Shown in pieces: positions 10,901 through 16,490 of a DNA stretch of 21,405 bases. The translations under genes and the position numbers were made by a program. Origin of the DNA: Chloroflexota bacterium (lineage in GTDB: Bacteria; Chloroflexota; Anaerolineae; Caldilineales; Caldilineaceae). The stretch's first letter is position 1; each line of letters starts with the position of its first letter. Under the pieces are notes generated by a model. That model worked only from the letters and a program-made list of their open reading frames with translations, had not been told where the DNA came from and ran no database searches. The stretch spans positions 1 to 21,405 of the forward strand of contig JAGWYN010000059.1 in assembly GCA_018969295.1 (NCBI GenBank). The letters run 5' to 3'.

Positions 10901-13028
10901 CGATCTGGCAGTCAACGTGCTCGAAGCCAATGACGATCTGAACTGCTCTTGGGACTACAGCACGGAACTGTTTGATCGGGAGACTGTTGAGCGGTTGATA
11001 CACTATTTTCAGACGTGGTTGGCTGCTGTCGTCGCCACTCCCGGGGAGGCCGTGACCCGGCTTCCCTTGTTGCGCCCAGCCGAACAACAGCAGATACAGG
11101 TGGAGTGGAATGCGACGCAGGCAGACTACCCGCAGCACTGTATTCATGAACTGTTTGAAGCGCAGGTGGCATCCAACCCGGAGGGTATTGCCCTGATCCA
11201 GGGTGAACAGCGGGTCACCTTGCGCGCGTTGAACGACGCTGCAAATTGTCTGGCACATCATCTGATTGCCTGTGGGGTCGGCCGTGCATCGACGGTCGGT
11301 CTGATGGCGGAACGCTCTCCAGAGATGGTGGCTGGTTTGCTAGCCATTCTCAAGGCAGGTGCCGCCTATCTGCCTTTGGATCCGATGATACCGACCGAAC
11401 GTCTGCTTTATGTGCTGGCCAATACGGGTGCAGAGCTGCTGCTGACCCAGCGTCCGCTGGTCGACCGTGTGCCGGAGGGCACGCTCCCCTGTCTTATGTT
11501 GGAAGAAATTCTTCGTACTGCCCGTTTTTCTGTGGTCGGCAACCCTGCGCTGCCGGCAACGCCCGATCAGCTGGCTTATGTCTTGTACACCTCTGGATCG
11601 ACAGGCCAGCCCAAAGGCGTAGAAGCGCCGCATCGTGGAGCCGTCAACCGTTTCCACTGGATGTGGCGAACATTTCCCTTTGCTCCTGGAGAAGTCTGTT
11701 GTCAGAAAACAGCCCTTTCGTTTGCCGACTCGGTCTGGGAGATCTTTGGTCCGCTGCTGCGTGGGGTGCCCAGCCTTCTCATTCCTGACCAGGTCGTCAA
11801 GGAACCCAGGCTTTTGGTCGAACAGCTTGCCGAACATGCGGTTTCTCGAATTGTGCTGGTTCCGTCGCTGTTGCGTACGCTGCTGGATTCCATCCCTGAC
11901 TTGCAGCAGCGGCTGCCTGAGCTGCGCATCTGGGTTTGTAGTGGGGAGGCATTGTCCTTTGAACTGTGTGAAAAGTTCTATGCGCAGATGCCGGAGGCCA
12001 GGCTCCTCAATTTGTACGGTTCTTCAGAAGTTGCTGCGGATGTGACCTGCTATGACACCCGTGCTGGGGGTCTCAGGCAGGGCGTGCAGGGTCTGCCAAT
12101 CGGGCGGCCGATCGACAATACGCAGATCTATTTGCTGGACCGGTATGGGCAAATTGTTCCTGTCGGGATTCCGGGTGACCTGTACGTAGGGGGTGCAGGT
12201 CTTGCGCGCGGCTATCGCGGCCAGCCGCAGCTGACCGCCGAGTCTTTTGTGCCCAATCCTTTTGCCCAGCCAGGGCGTGCAGAGCGTCTGTATCGGATGG
12301 GCGATCGTGCGCGGTATCTTTCCGAGGGCACCCTTGAGTATCTGGGCCGTCAGGATTTTCAGGTCAAGATTCGGGGGTTCCGTGTCGAGCTGGGAGAAGT
12401 GGAAGCGGCGCTCAAGGCCTGCCCCGATGTCGGCCAGGCCTTGGTGGTGGCGCGTGCTGAGACAACAGGCGACAACCAGCTGGTCGCGTATTTGGTGCCT
12501 CAAAATCAGACAGTCGAGCCTGCAAAGCTGGACATTGGGGCGATCCGTCGTTGTGTGATGCAAAAGCTGCCAGCGTATATGGTGCCTGCGTTGTATGTGC
12601 CGCTGGCGATGTTTCCGTTGACGGCAAGCGGTAAGGTGAACCGGCGTGCGTTGCCGCCGCCTGAAGCGGCAACCTACCGATCTGAAACAGTGTATGTGGC
12701 CCCGCGCACGGCGACCGAAGAGACCCTTGTGTTGATCTGGGGGGATGTGCTTGAACTCAGTCCGGCGGGAATCGGTGTTTACGACAATTTTGGAGATTTG
12801 GGCGGCCATTCGCTGCGGGCTGTGCAGGTGATGAACCGTATTCAAGAACAACTTCTGGTCTCTTTGCCGTTCGACCAGCTTTTTGCGCAGCAAACTGTTG
12901 CGGCACTGGCGGAACGGGTCGAGATTGAACTGTTGGCCCAGCAGGGGGATGAGGAAATGCTGCAGCTTCTGGCTGAATTTGGTGAGACTTCGGAGCTGGG
13001 CACCGACAAGGAAGGAAACGGACGATGA
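4974..13028 (+). CDS. Hybrid PKS/NRPS, KS-AT-ACP-aminotransferase-C-A-PCP
   Basis: This 2684-residue subunit extends the chain with malonyl, converts the unreduced beta-ketone to an amine, and couples one amino acid. The N terminus (1-30) is a charged helix typical of PKS docking. KS is about 32-460 (Cys206, His341, His378). AT is about 560-860 (GHSLGE Ser650, HAFH 750-753). ACP has GADSIVL with Ser978. A Pro/Ala/Val/Ser repeat linker spans 1097-1121. A class III PLP aminotransferase lies at about 1170-1580 (FCNSGTEA, SYHGH, FDETITGFR, Lys1419 in TYGKIVGGG). C is about 1595-2030 (HHAFSDG 1732-1738). A is about 2055-2560 (YTSGSTGQPKG from 2205, Lys2554 in A10). PCP has GGHSL Ser2613. There is no KR, as expected when AMT uses the ketone. 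The order resembles McyE and ItuA/MycA. The A domain reads as beta-alanine-like. The start ATG follows AGAAGGGG and lies 7 bases after gene 1. The gene is rich in TTG and TTT codons. Confidence 0.97.
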   Translation: MSNPTPEELLSSLQSSVLTIQKLKARLAAAEEPIAVVGMGCRLPGQVADPDSFWQLLTEGLDVVTEVPATRWLIDDFYDPVPDTPGKTNTRCGAFLTAVELFDPQFFGISPREAVGMDPQQRLLLEVAWEAVERAGLVWNRLQGEPTGVFIGISGNDYAELVKREVAADTVLEAYSITGNTLNAAAGRISYLLGLHGPSLAVDTACSSSLVAVHLACQSLRARECRTALAGGVNLILTPSSFVALSQSHALAADGRCKVFAANADGYGRGEGCGIVVLKRLSDAVHNGDPILAILRGSAVNQDGASSGLTVPNGLAQQSLIRQALANAKIEPDAVAYVEAHGTGTPLGDPIEVEALDAVFGRRQIPLVVGSAKANLGHLEAAAGVIGLIKVILSLQHRYIPPQIHCSPFNPQIAWERVSVQIPTVGMTWPGERRVAGVSSFGLTGTNAHIVVEAAPTLPGAQTERPLHILTISAKSTSALADLAVSYARFLERTPEPLADIAFSANSGRRHFSHRLAVVAASSAEASTKLAAWSADASAFGVYNGESLRSQPASVALLFTGQGAQYVNMARQLYTTQPTFRMILERCAATLHDQLGLSLLSLLYPEEGAASSSLLHETISTQPALFALEYALAELWRSWGIEPAALLGHSLGEYVAACVAGVFSLEEGMQLVAERARLMQSLPQQGKMVAVFAPVTRVETALRGHEQDVAIAAINGPQHTVISGRTAAVTAIAAALAAEGIETQVLNVSHAFHSPLVEPMLGPLASLASKLTMRSPRIPLVSNQTGALLAPDWTPDPAYWCRQTRETVHFMAGVQTLQKGGHILLEIGPKPVLTALARQSAPNALCLPSLNQGRGDWETMLNSLAALYTQGVKIDWHAFDREAPLRRLSLPTYPFQRKRYWLHERELLMSNQTQGTLARPGTGFRTELDAGSLNGAANHPERRAQLQKELVGLMASTLQLSPSEIGGELPFLEMGADSIVLANAVHQIEQKYGVKLTMRQFFGELTTIAALAEYLDVQLPPATFEREVEQAGAVELAPESHPHRGSAIPTVGGVNRTEPVAGGDGALERILRDQLAVMAQQLELLAGSQPRQASLAAPAVSVPAVSVPAVSAPAVSAPAVSEVFAAWKKPQIQGVQLTARQQQHLALLVERYTRRTRTSKELTQASRHVLADNRASAGFRPSIKEMLYPLMGERAEGAFFWDVDGNRYLDITMGFGVLLFGHTPAFVAEAVAAQLQKGLGIGPTTQMAGEVARLVCELTGMERVTFCNSGTEAVMTALRLARAKTRRSKIVYFSGSYHGHAESTLGIAEAGNEKPGAVTIFPGIPQNFLADALVLEYGNPQSLEVIRGCAQELAAVLVEPVQSRRPDLQPAEFLRQLRTLTDATGVTLIFDETITGFRIHPGGAQAWFGVAADIATYGKIVGGGLPIGLVAGRSAWMDCIDGGFWRYGDGSYPTVETTFFAGTFMKHPLTMAAARAVLLRLKADGSTLYATLNRRTARLVNTLNDWFQAEEVPIHLVQFGSLFRFVFKNNLDLFFYHLLERGIFVWEGRNCFLSVAHTDDDVDMLIEAVKESVGELRAGGFLPESTAVQPALVEPVVLHTLPLNAAQQQLWVLAQLSEAGAVAYQDCVCIELQGHLRVDWLQRSLQQMVDRHEALRTTLDGNGQEQHIWRHWQVELPLIDFFPLPESERRQALSAWLQEEIQHPLNLATGPVLGTALLRLAPEQHILVLRAHHAFSDGWSWSILVQELGHFYAGLGKGVLPRLDPPLQFREYLAWQSQQKESPAMAEHEAYWLAQLAEPLPVVELPADRPRPTTTHFGGGRVVWQLERQLADAVKRLARKQGSTLFMTLFSVFSAFLHRVTAQEDLVIGIPVGGRFWAGSETMVGYGTHLLPIRSRLDASIPFTAYLEQMRSQLLNGFEHQEYPFAWLYEKLNAQSARSRPPAITVTFNLDRPLSLPQMAELQATLFAPPHTATAFDLAVNVLEANDDLNCSWDYSTELFDRETVERLIHYFQTWLAAVVATPGEAVTRLPLLRPAEQQQIQVEWNATQADYPQHCIHELFEAQVASNPEGIALIQGEQRVTLRALNDAANCLAHHLIACGVGRASTVGLMAERSPEMVAGLLAILKAGAAYLPLDPMIPTERLLYVLANTGAELLLTQRPLVDRVPEGTLPCLMLEEILRTARFSVVGNPALPATPDQLAYVLYTSGSTGQPKGVEAPHRGAVNRFHWMWRTFPFAPGEVCCQKTALSFADSVWEIFGPLLRGVPSLLIPDQVVKEPRLLVEQLAEHAVSRIVLVPSLLRTLLDSIPDLQQRLPELRIWVCSGEALSFELCEKFYAQMPEARLLNLYGSSEVAADVTCYDTRAGGLRQGVQGLPIGRPIDNTQIYLLDRYGQIVPVGIPGDLYVGGAGLARGYRGQPQLTAESFVPNPFAQPGRAERLYRMGDRARYLSEGTLEYLGRQDFQVKIRGFRVELGEVEAALKACPDVGQALVVARAETTGDNQLVAYLVPQNQTVEPAKLDIGAIRRCVMQKLPAYMVPALYVPLAMFPLTASGKVNRRALPPPEAATYRSETVYVAPRTATEETLVLIWGDVLELSPAGIGVYDNFGDLGGHSLRAVQVMNRIQEQLLVSLPFDQLFAQQTVAALAERVEIELLAQQGDEEMLQLLAEFGETSELGTDKEGNGR
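8262..8336 (+). repeat. 15-base minisatellite, 5 units, in gene 2 linker
   Basis: Five head-to-tail 15-base units, G(CA/TG)CCTGCTGTGTCG, are identical except for bases 2-3 (CA, TG, TG, CA, CA). In frame they encode (A/V)PAVS five times, residues 1097-1121. They lie in the flexible linker between the ACP and the aminotransferase. The sequence is Pro/Ala-rich and probably disordered. Because the unit is five codons, copy changes do not shift the frame. Confidence 0.97.
8480..9715 (+). other. Integrated class III aminotransferase domain (AMT) in gene 2
   Basis: This domain should transfer an amino group to the beta-keto acyl chain on the preceding ACP, using PLP. Seen directly: a fold-type I sequence of the glutamate-1-semialdehyde aminotransferase group, with DVDGNRYLD, FCNSGTEAVM (phosphate binding), GSYHGH (ring stacking), FDETITGFR (Asp pairing with the pyridine nitrogen) and Lys1419 in TYGKIVGGGLPIG as the Schiff-base lysine. 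All the usual active-site landmarks are present, so it should be catalytically competent. It lies between an ACP and a C domain, as in McyE and ItuA/MycA. The C domain that follows should therefore be the type that joins a beta-aminoacyl donor to an aminoacyl acceptor. Confidence 0.93.
11139..12660 (+). other. Adenylation domain of gene 2, beta-amino-acid type
   Basis: This domain activates the amino acid loaded on the gene 2 PCP. In the A4 motif (SFADSVWEIF, from about residue 2249), the position equal to GrsA Asp235, which normally holds the alpha-amino group, is Ala2251; the Asp is one residue later (Asp2252). Reading on through VPSLL, WVCSGEA and NLYGSSEVAAD gives A-D-W-V-V-S-L-A-D plus Lys2554. 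From memory, the beta-alanine code of BlmIV is VDWVISLADK, so this differs at two conservative positions. The shift of the acid to 236 is known in beta-amino-acid A domains. Beta-alanine is the best guess; another small beta-amino acid is possible. Confidence 0.8.
13008..13015 (+). promoter_or_regulatory. Ribosome binding site of gene 3
   Basis: AAGGAAGG lies 9 bases before the ATG at 13025, inside the end of gene 2. Together with the ATGA stop/start overlap, it supports this start and translational coupling. Confidence 0.75.
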
Positions 13029-16000
13029 CACCCCCTGCCCGACAAGAAGATACAGAACGCGAATGGAGGCGGCGTCTGGCCGAGCTGACCCCAGAACAGC
13101 GTGCCCTGTTGTTGGAAAAGGTGCGTGCCCGGCAGCTGGCCGAACACGCACCGTACAGCCCGATCCTGCCTGCGGCGCGAGAACAGCCGCTGCTGCTCTC
13201 CTTTGCCCAGCAGCGGCTCTGGTTTCTCGACCAGTTGACTGAGAACCGTGGTCTTTACACAATTTCAACGGCGATGCGTCTGACCGGCATGCTCGATGTT
13301 TCTGTGTTCCAGCGCAGCTTGAACGAGGTTGTGCACAGACATGAGGTCTTTCGGACTGCATTCCCTCGCCATGTCGCTCATCAGGTGATTGCGGCTGCGT
13401 CTGACGTTTGTCTGCGGCAAGAGGACCTTTCGGGCGAATCCGATCCATTGGTAGCTGGCTTGCGGCGGGCTGCCGAAGATGCGCGCCTGCCGTTCAACCT
13501 GACACAAGGCTCTCTGCTGCGTGTCACGTTGTTGCGGTTGACCCCTTCTGACCACCTTCTGCTGCTCAGTATGCACCATATCATTGCCGATGGCTGGTCT
13601 ATGGGGGTGTTGCTGCGTGAGGTGAGCATATTGTATGCAGCCTATGCTGCGGGCCAATCTTCTCCGCTGCCGCCGCTTCCGATCCAATATGCGGACTTTT
13701 CCCAGTGGCAGCGTGCCCGTTGGAACGATGTGGAGAAAGAAAGATCGCTTGACTATTGGCGCCGTCAGCTTGCAGCTGCACCGGCTCTTCTGGAACTGCC
13801 GACAGACCGCAGCCGTCCGCCCGTTCAGAGCTTTGCAGGCGCACAACATCGAGCTGTCATCGAAAAAACGTTGTACTGCCAACTGGTCGACTTGGGTGAG
13901 CGTGCGGGTGCGACCCTTTTTATGACGTTGTTGTCTGCCTTTTCTATTCTGCTAGCGCGTTACAGCGGCCAGAAGGACATCGTGGTGGGGACTACCATTG
14001 CCAATCGTACCCGCCGCGAACTCGAACCTTTAATCGGTTTTTTTGCCAACACGCTGGTGCTGCGCAACAACCTGGCTGGCAACCCCACCTTTCTGGAATT
14101 GTTGCAACAGGTGAAAGAGAACGCGTTGGCCGCTTACAAATATCAGGACATGCCCTTTGATCTATTGGTAGAGTCCTTGCAACCCAAACGAAGCTTGAGC
14201 CATACGCCTTTGTTCCAGGTCATGCTGGTGTTGCAAAACGCCCACCTGACGTCGGTCGAGCAGGGGCCGAAGACGGTGCCTGCTTCTCCGTTGCAAATTG
14301 AGGTGACCGATATCGACACGGGGACAGCGAAGTTTGATCTGACGTTGTTGGTGGAAGAAGTGGAAGGGATGTTGAAAGTGGTGTGGGAGTACAGCACGGA
14401 TCTCTTTGATGCGGGGACTGTAGAGCGAATGGCCCACCACTTGAGGGTCTTGTTGAAGAGCATTGTGTCAGACGCCGAACAGCCGATCGAGCAGCTGGCC
14501 CTGATCGATCTTGAAGAGAGACAGCTGCTTTTGGAAGAATGGAACCGAACGGCTGTCGACTATGGGCCAGATCGGTGTCTACATGAGCTCTTTGAGGAGC
14601 AGGTGGCCCGCACGCCCGAGGCGGTGGCTGCGGTCTTTCAAGAACAACAGCTGACCTATGCCGAGCTCAACGCCCGGGCCAACCAGCTGGCGCACACGCT
14701 CCAGGGGCTCGGTGTGGGGCCGGACGTGCTGGTGGGTCTCTGCGTGGAGCGTTCGCTGGAGATGGTGGTGGGACTGTTCGGGATCCTCAAGGCAGGCGGC
14801 GCCTACGTCCCCCTCGACCCGACGTACCCGGTGGAGCGGCTGGCCTTCATGCTGGAGGACGCAGCGGTGTCTGTGCTGCTGACCCAGGCGTCGCTGCTCG
14901 GAGTCCTGCCAGTGGCAGAGACGCAGGTGATCTGCCTGGACCGGGAGTGGCCGGCTGTGGCGCTGAACCCCACGAGCAATCTGCACAGCCCTGTACAGCC
15001 CCACCATCTGGCCTATGTGCTCTACACCTCTGGCTCGACGGGCCGACCCAAAGGGGTGCAGATTGAGCATCGAGGGCTGACCAACTATCTGAGTTGGGCG
15101 GTAGAAGCGTACGCAGTCTCCGAGGGAGAGGGCGCGCCTGTACACTCCTCGATCAGCTTTGACGCCACAGTCACGAGTCTGTATACGCCGCTGCTGGTGG
15201 GACGGAAAGTGGTGCTGGTCCCCAAGGGAGAGGAGATTGAAGGACTCTGTGCGTTGCTGCAGGTAGAAAAGCCGTACAGCCTGGTCAAGATTACGCCTGC
15301 ACATCTGGAAACACTCAGCCATTTGTTGGATGAACAAGTGGCTGCGGGTGGAACCCAGGCGTACATCATCGGTGGGGAAGCACTGTTGGAGAGACAGGTG
15401 GAATTTTGGCGGAAGCATGCACCGTCTGTGCGATTGGTGAACGAGTATGGGCCGACCGAGACGGTTGTGGGCTGTTGTGTGTATCTCTCCAAGCAGTCAG
15501 GAGGGGACACAGTGCCGATCGGTCGCCCGATCGCCAACACCCAGCTGTATCTGTTGGACAGCCATTTGCATCCTGTGCCTGTTGGGGTGAGCGGAGAGCT
15601 GTACATCGGGGGGGCTGGGGTGGCACGGGGCTATCTGAACCGTCCTGAGTTGACGGCGGAGAGGTTCATCCCCAACCCGTTTGGCCCGGGCCGGCTCTAC
15701 AAGACCGGGGACCTGGCCCGCTGGCTGCAGGACGGGAACATCGAGTATCTGGGCCGCATCGACCATCAGGTCAAGATACGGGGCTTCCGCATCGAGCTGG
15801 GGGAGATCGAGGCGGTGCTCGGCAGCCACCCGGCCGTGCAGACGTGTGTGGTGGTGGCCCGCGAGGATGCACCTGGGGACAAGCGGCTGGTCGCCTATCT
15901 GGTGGAGGCGGCGCTGGGGCTGCTGCCGGCTGCCCACGGAGAGCGGGTCGCAGCGCTGCGCAGCCATCTGCAGAGCCGCCTGCCCGACTACATGGTGCCT

Positions 16001-16411
16001 GGTGCCTTTGTCTGGCTGGATGCCCTGCCCCTCACCCCCAACGGCAAGGTGGACCGCCAGGCGCTGCCTGCACTGGAACCTTCCGATCTGGCCTCTTCCA
16101 AGAAGGATGTGGCACCACGCACCCGTACGGAGACTCTTCTGACAGAAATTTGGCAGCAGGTACTCAGTCTGCCTCATGTCAGCATTCACGATAACTTTTT
16201 TGTACTCGGAGGACATTCGTTGTCGGCGATGCAGGTGATTTCTCGTGTCCGGACAGCTTTGGGCAGCGAAATTTCGGTGCAAAAATTTTTTGAAACAGCA
16301 ACGATAGCAAGTCTGGCTGCGTATCTCGATGCAGAAAAGCGTGATCAGGGCCAGCCAGCGATTCCACGGGTCGCACGGGTCGCCCATCGTCGTCCGCAGG
16401 CAAATCAATAG
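13025..16411 (+). CDS. NRPS module C-A-PCP, Asn-like specificity
   Basis: This is a single elongation module of 1128 residues that should accept the chain from gene 2 and add one amino acid. A charged N-terminal helix (about 1-45) precedes C at about 55-480 (HHIIADG 184-190). No epimerase follows, and C looks like the LCL class. A is about 518-1020 (YTSGSTGRPKG from 667, FDATVTS with Asp713, NEYGPTET around 806-813, GKVDRQ). PCP is about 1025-1095 (GGHSL, Ser1065). Aligning the A domain by eye to GrsA gives the code DATKIGEVGK, two positions from the Asn code DLTKLGEVGK. The ATG overlaps the gene 2 stop (ATGA), and AAGGAAGG lies 9 bases upstream, so translation is probably coupled. Codon use is mosaic: C and PCP are TTG-rich, the A-domain flanks are CTG-rich, and the A-domain core is TTG-rich again. 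There is no terminal thioesterase, so the chain passes to gene 4. Confidence 0.96.
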   Translation: MTPPARQEDTEREWRRRLAELTPEQRALLLEKVRARQLAEHAPYSPILPAAREQPLLLSFAQQRLWFLDQLTENRGLYTISTAMRLTGMLDVSVFQRSLNEVVHRHEVFRTAFPRHVAHQVIAAASDVCLRQEDLSGESDPLVAGLRRAAEDARLPFNLTQGSLLRVTLLRLTPSDHLLLLSMHHIIADGWSMGVLLREVSILYAAYAAGQSSPLPPLPIQYADFSQWQRARWNDVEKERSLDYWRRQLAAAPALLELPTDRSRPPVQSFAGAQHRAVIEKTLYCQLVDLGERAGATLFMTLLSAFSILLARYSGQKDIVVGTTIANRTRRELEPLIGFFANTLVLRNNLAGNPTFLELLQQVKENALAAYKYQDMPFDLLVESLQPKRSLSHTPLFQVMLVLQNAHLTSVEQGPKTVPASPLQIEVTDIDTGTAKFDLTLLVEEVEGMLKVVWEYSTDLFDAGTVERMAHHLRVLLKSIVSDAEQPIEQLALIDLEERQLLLEEWNRTAVDYGPDRCLHELFEEQVARTPEAVAAVFQEQQLTYAELNARANQLAHTLQGLGVGPDVLVGLCVERSLEMVVGLFGILKAGGAYVPLDPTYPVERLAFMLEDAAVSVLLTQASLLGVLPVAETQVICLDREWPAVALNPTSNLHSPVQPHHLAYVLYTSGSTGRPKGVQIEHRGLTNYLSWAVEAYAVSEGEGAPVHSSISFDATVTSLYTPLLVGRKVVLVPKGEEIEGLCALLQVEKPYSLVKITPAHLETLSHLLDEQVAAGGTQAYIIGGEALLERQVEFWRKHAPSVRLVNEYGPTETVVGCCVYLSKQSGGDTVPIGRPIANTQLYLLDSHLHPVPVGVSGELYIGGAGVARGYLNRPELTAERFIPNPFGPGRLYKTGDLARWLQDGNIEYLGRIDHQVKIRGFRIELGEIEAVLGSHPAVQTCVVVAREDAPGDKRLVAYLVEAALGLLPAAHGERVAALRSHLQSRLPDYMVPGAFVWLDALPLTPNGKVDRQALPALEPSDLASSKKDVAPRTRTETLLTEIWQQVLSLPHVSIHDNFFVLGGHSLSAMQVISRVRTALGSEISVQKFFETATIASLAAYLDAEKRDQGQPAIPRVARVAHRRPQANQ
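14580..16090 (+). other. Adenylation domain of gene 3, Asn-like, composite DNA
   Basis: By-eye alignment to GrsA gives Asp713, Ala, Thr (FDATVT), Lys (LVKITP), Ile and Gly (YIIGGEA), Glu807 (NEYGPTET), Val, Gly and the A10 Lys: DATKIGEVGK. The nearest code I know is Asn (DLTKLGEVGK), with Ile for Leu at 299 and Ala for Leu at 236. Asp codes (DLTKVGHIGK) fit less well because of the Glu at 322. The DNA from about 14580 to 15080 and from about 15660 to 16080 is CTG-rich, while the core between them uses TTG freely (for example two in succession at 15321-15326). Confidence 0.75.
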
Positions 16412-16490
16412 CAGATGGTTGTATTGATCGAAGATGGATCTGCACGCCATGTAGATGGACAGTTTCTGGCCTGTCAAGGAGCAGTACACC
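16412..16490 (+). other. 79-base intergenic spacer between genes 3 and 4
   Basis: This is the only real gap in the window. It holds the gene 4 Shine-Dalgarno and a possible upstream in-frame ATG (16455). I see no strong hairpin followed by a T-run, so no terminator, and no convincing -35/-10 pair. It also marks the change from TTG-rich DNA (end of gene 3) to CTG-rich DNA (gene 4). Confidence 0.6.
16476..16481 (+). promoter_or_regulatory. Ribosome binding site that decides the gene 4 start
   Basis: AAGGAG lies 9 bases before the ATG at 16491. The only other in-frame ATG, at 16455, directly follows an in-frame TAG (16452-16454) and has no comparable purine-rich site upstream. Confidence 0.75.

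Noticed and set aside
16060..16411. Epimerase or thioesterase at the end of gene 3
   Set aside because: Only about 35 residues follow the PCP helix bundle, so no further domain is present. The chain should move on to gene 4.
16455..16490. Alternative start of gene 4 at 16455
   Set aside because: It is in frame and adds 12 residues, but no Shine-Dalgarno precedes it, whereas AAGGAG is well placed for 16491. It cannot be fully excluded.
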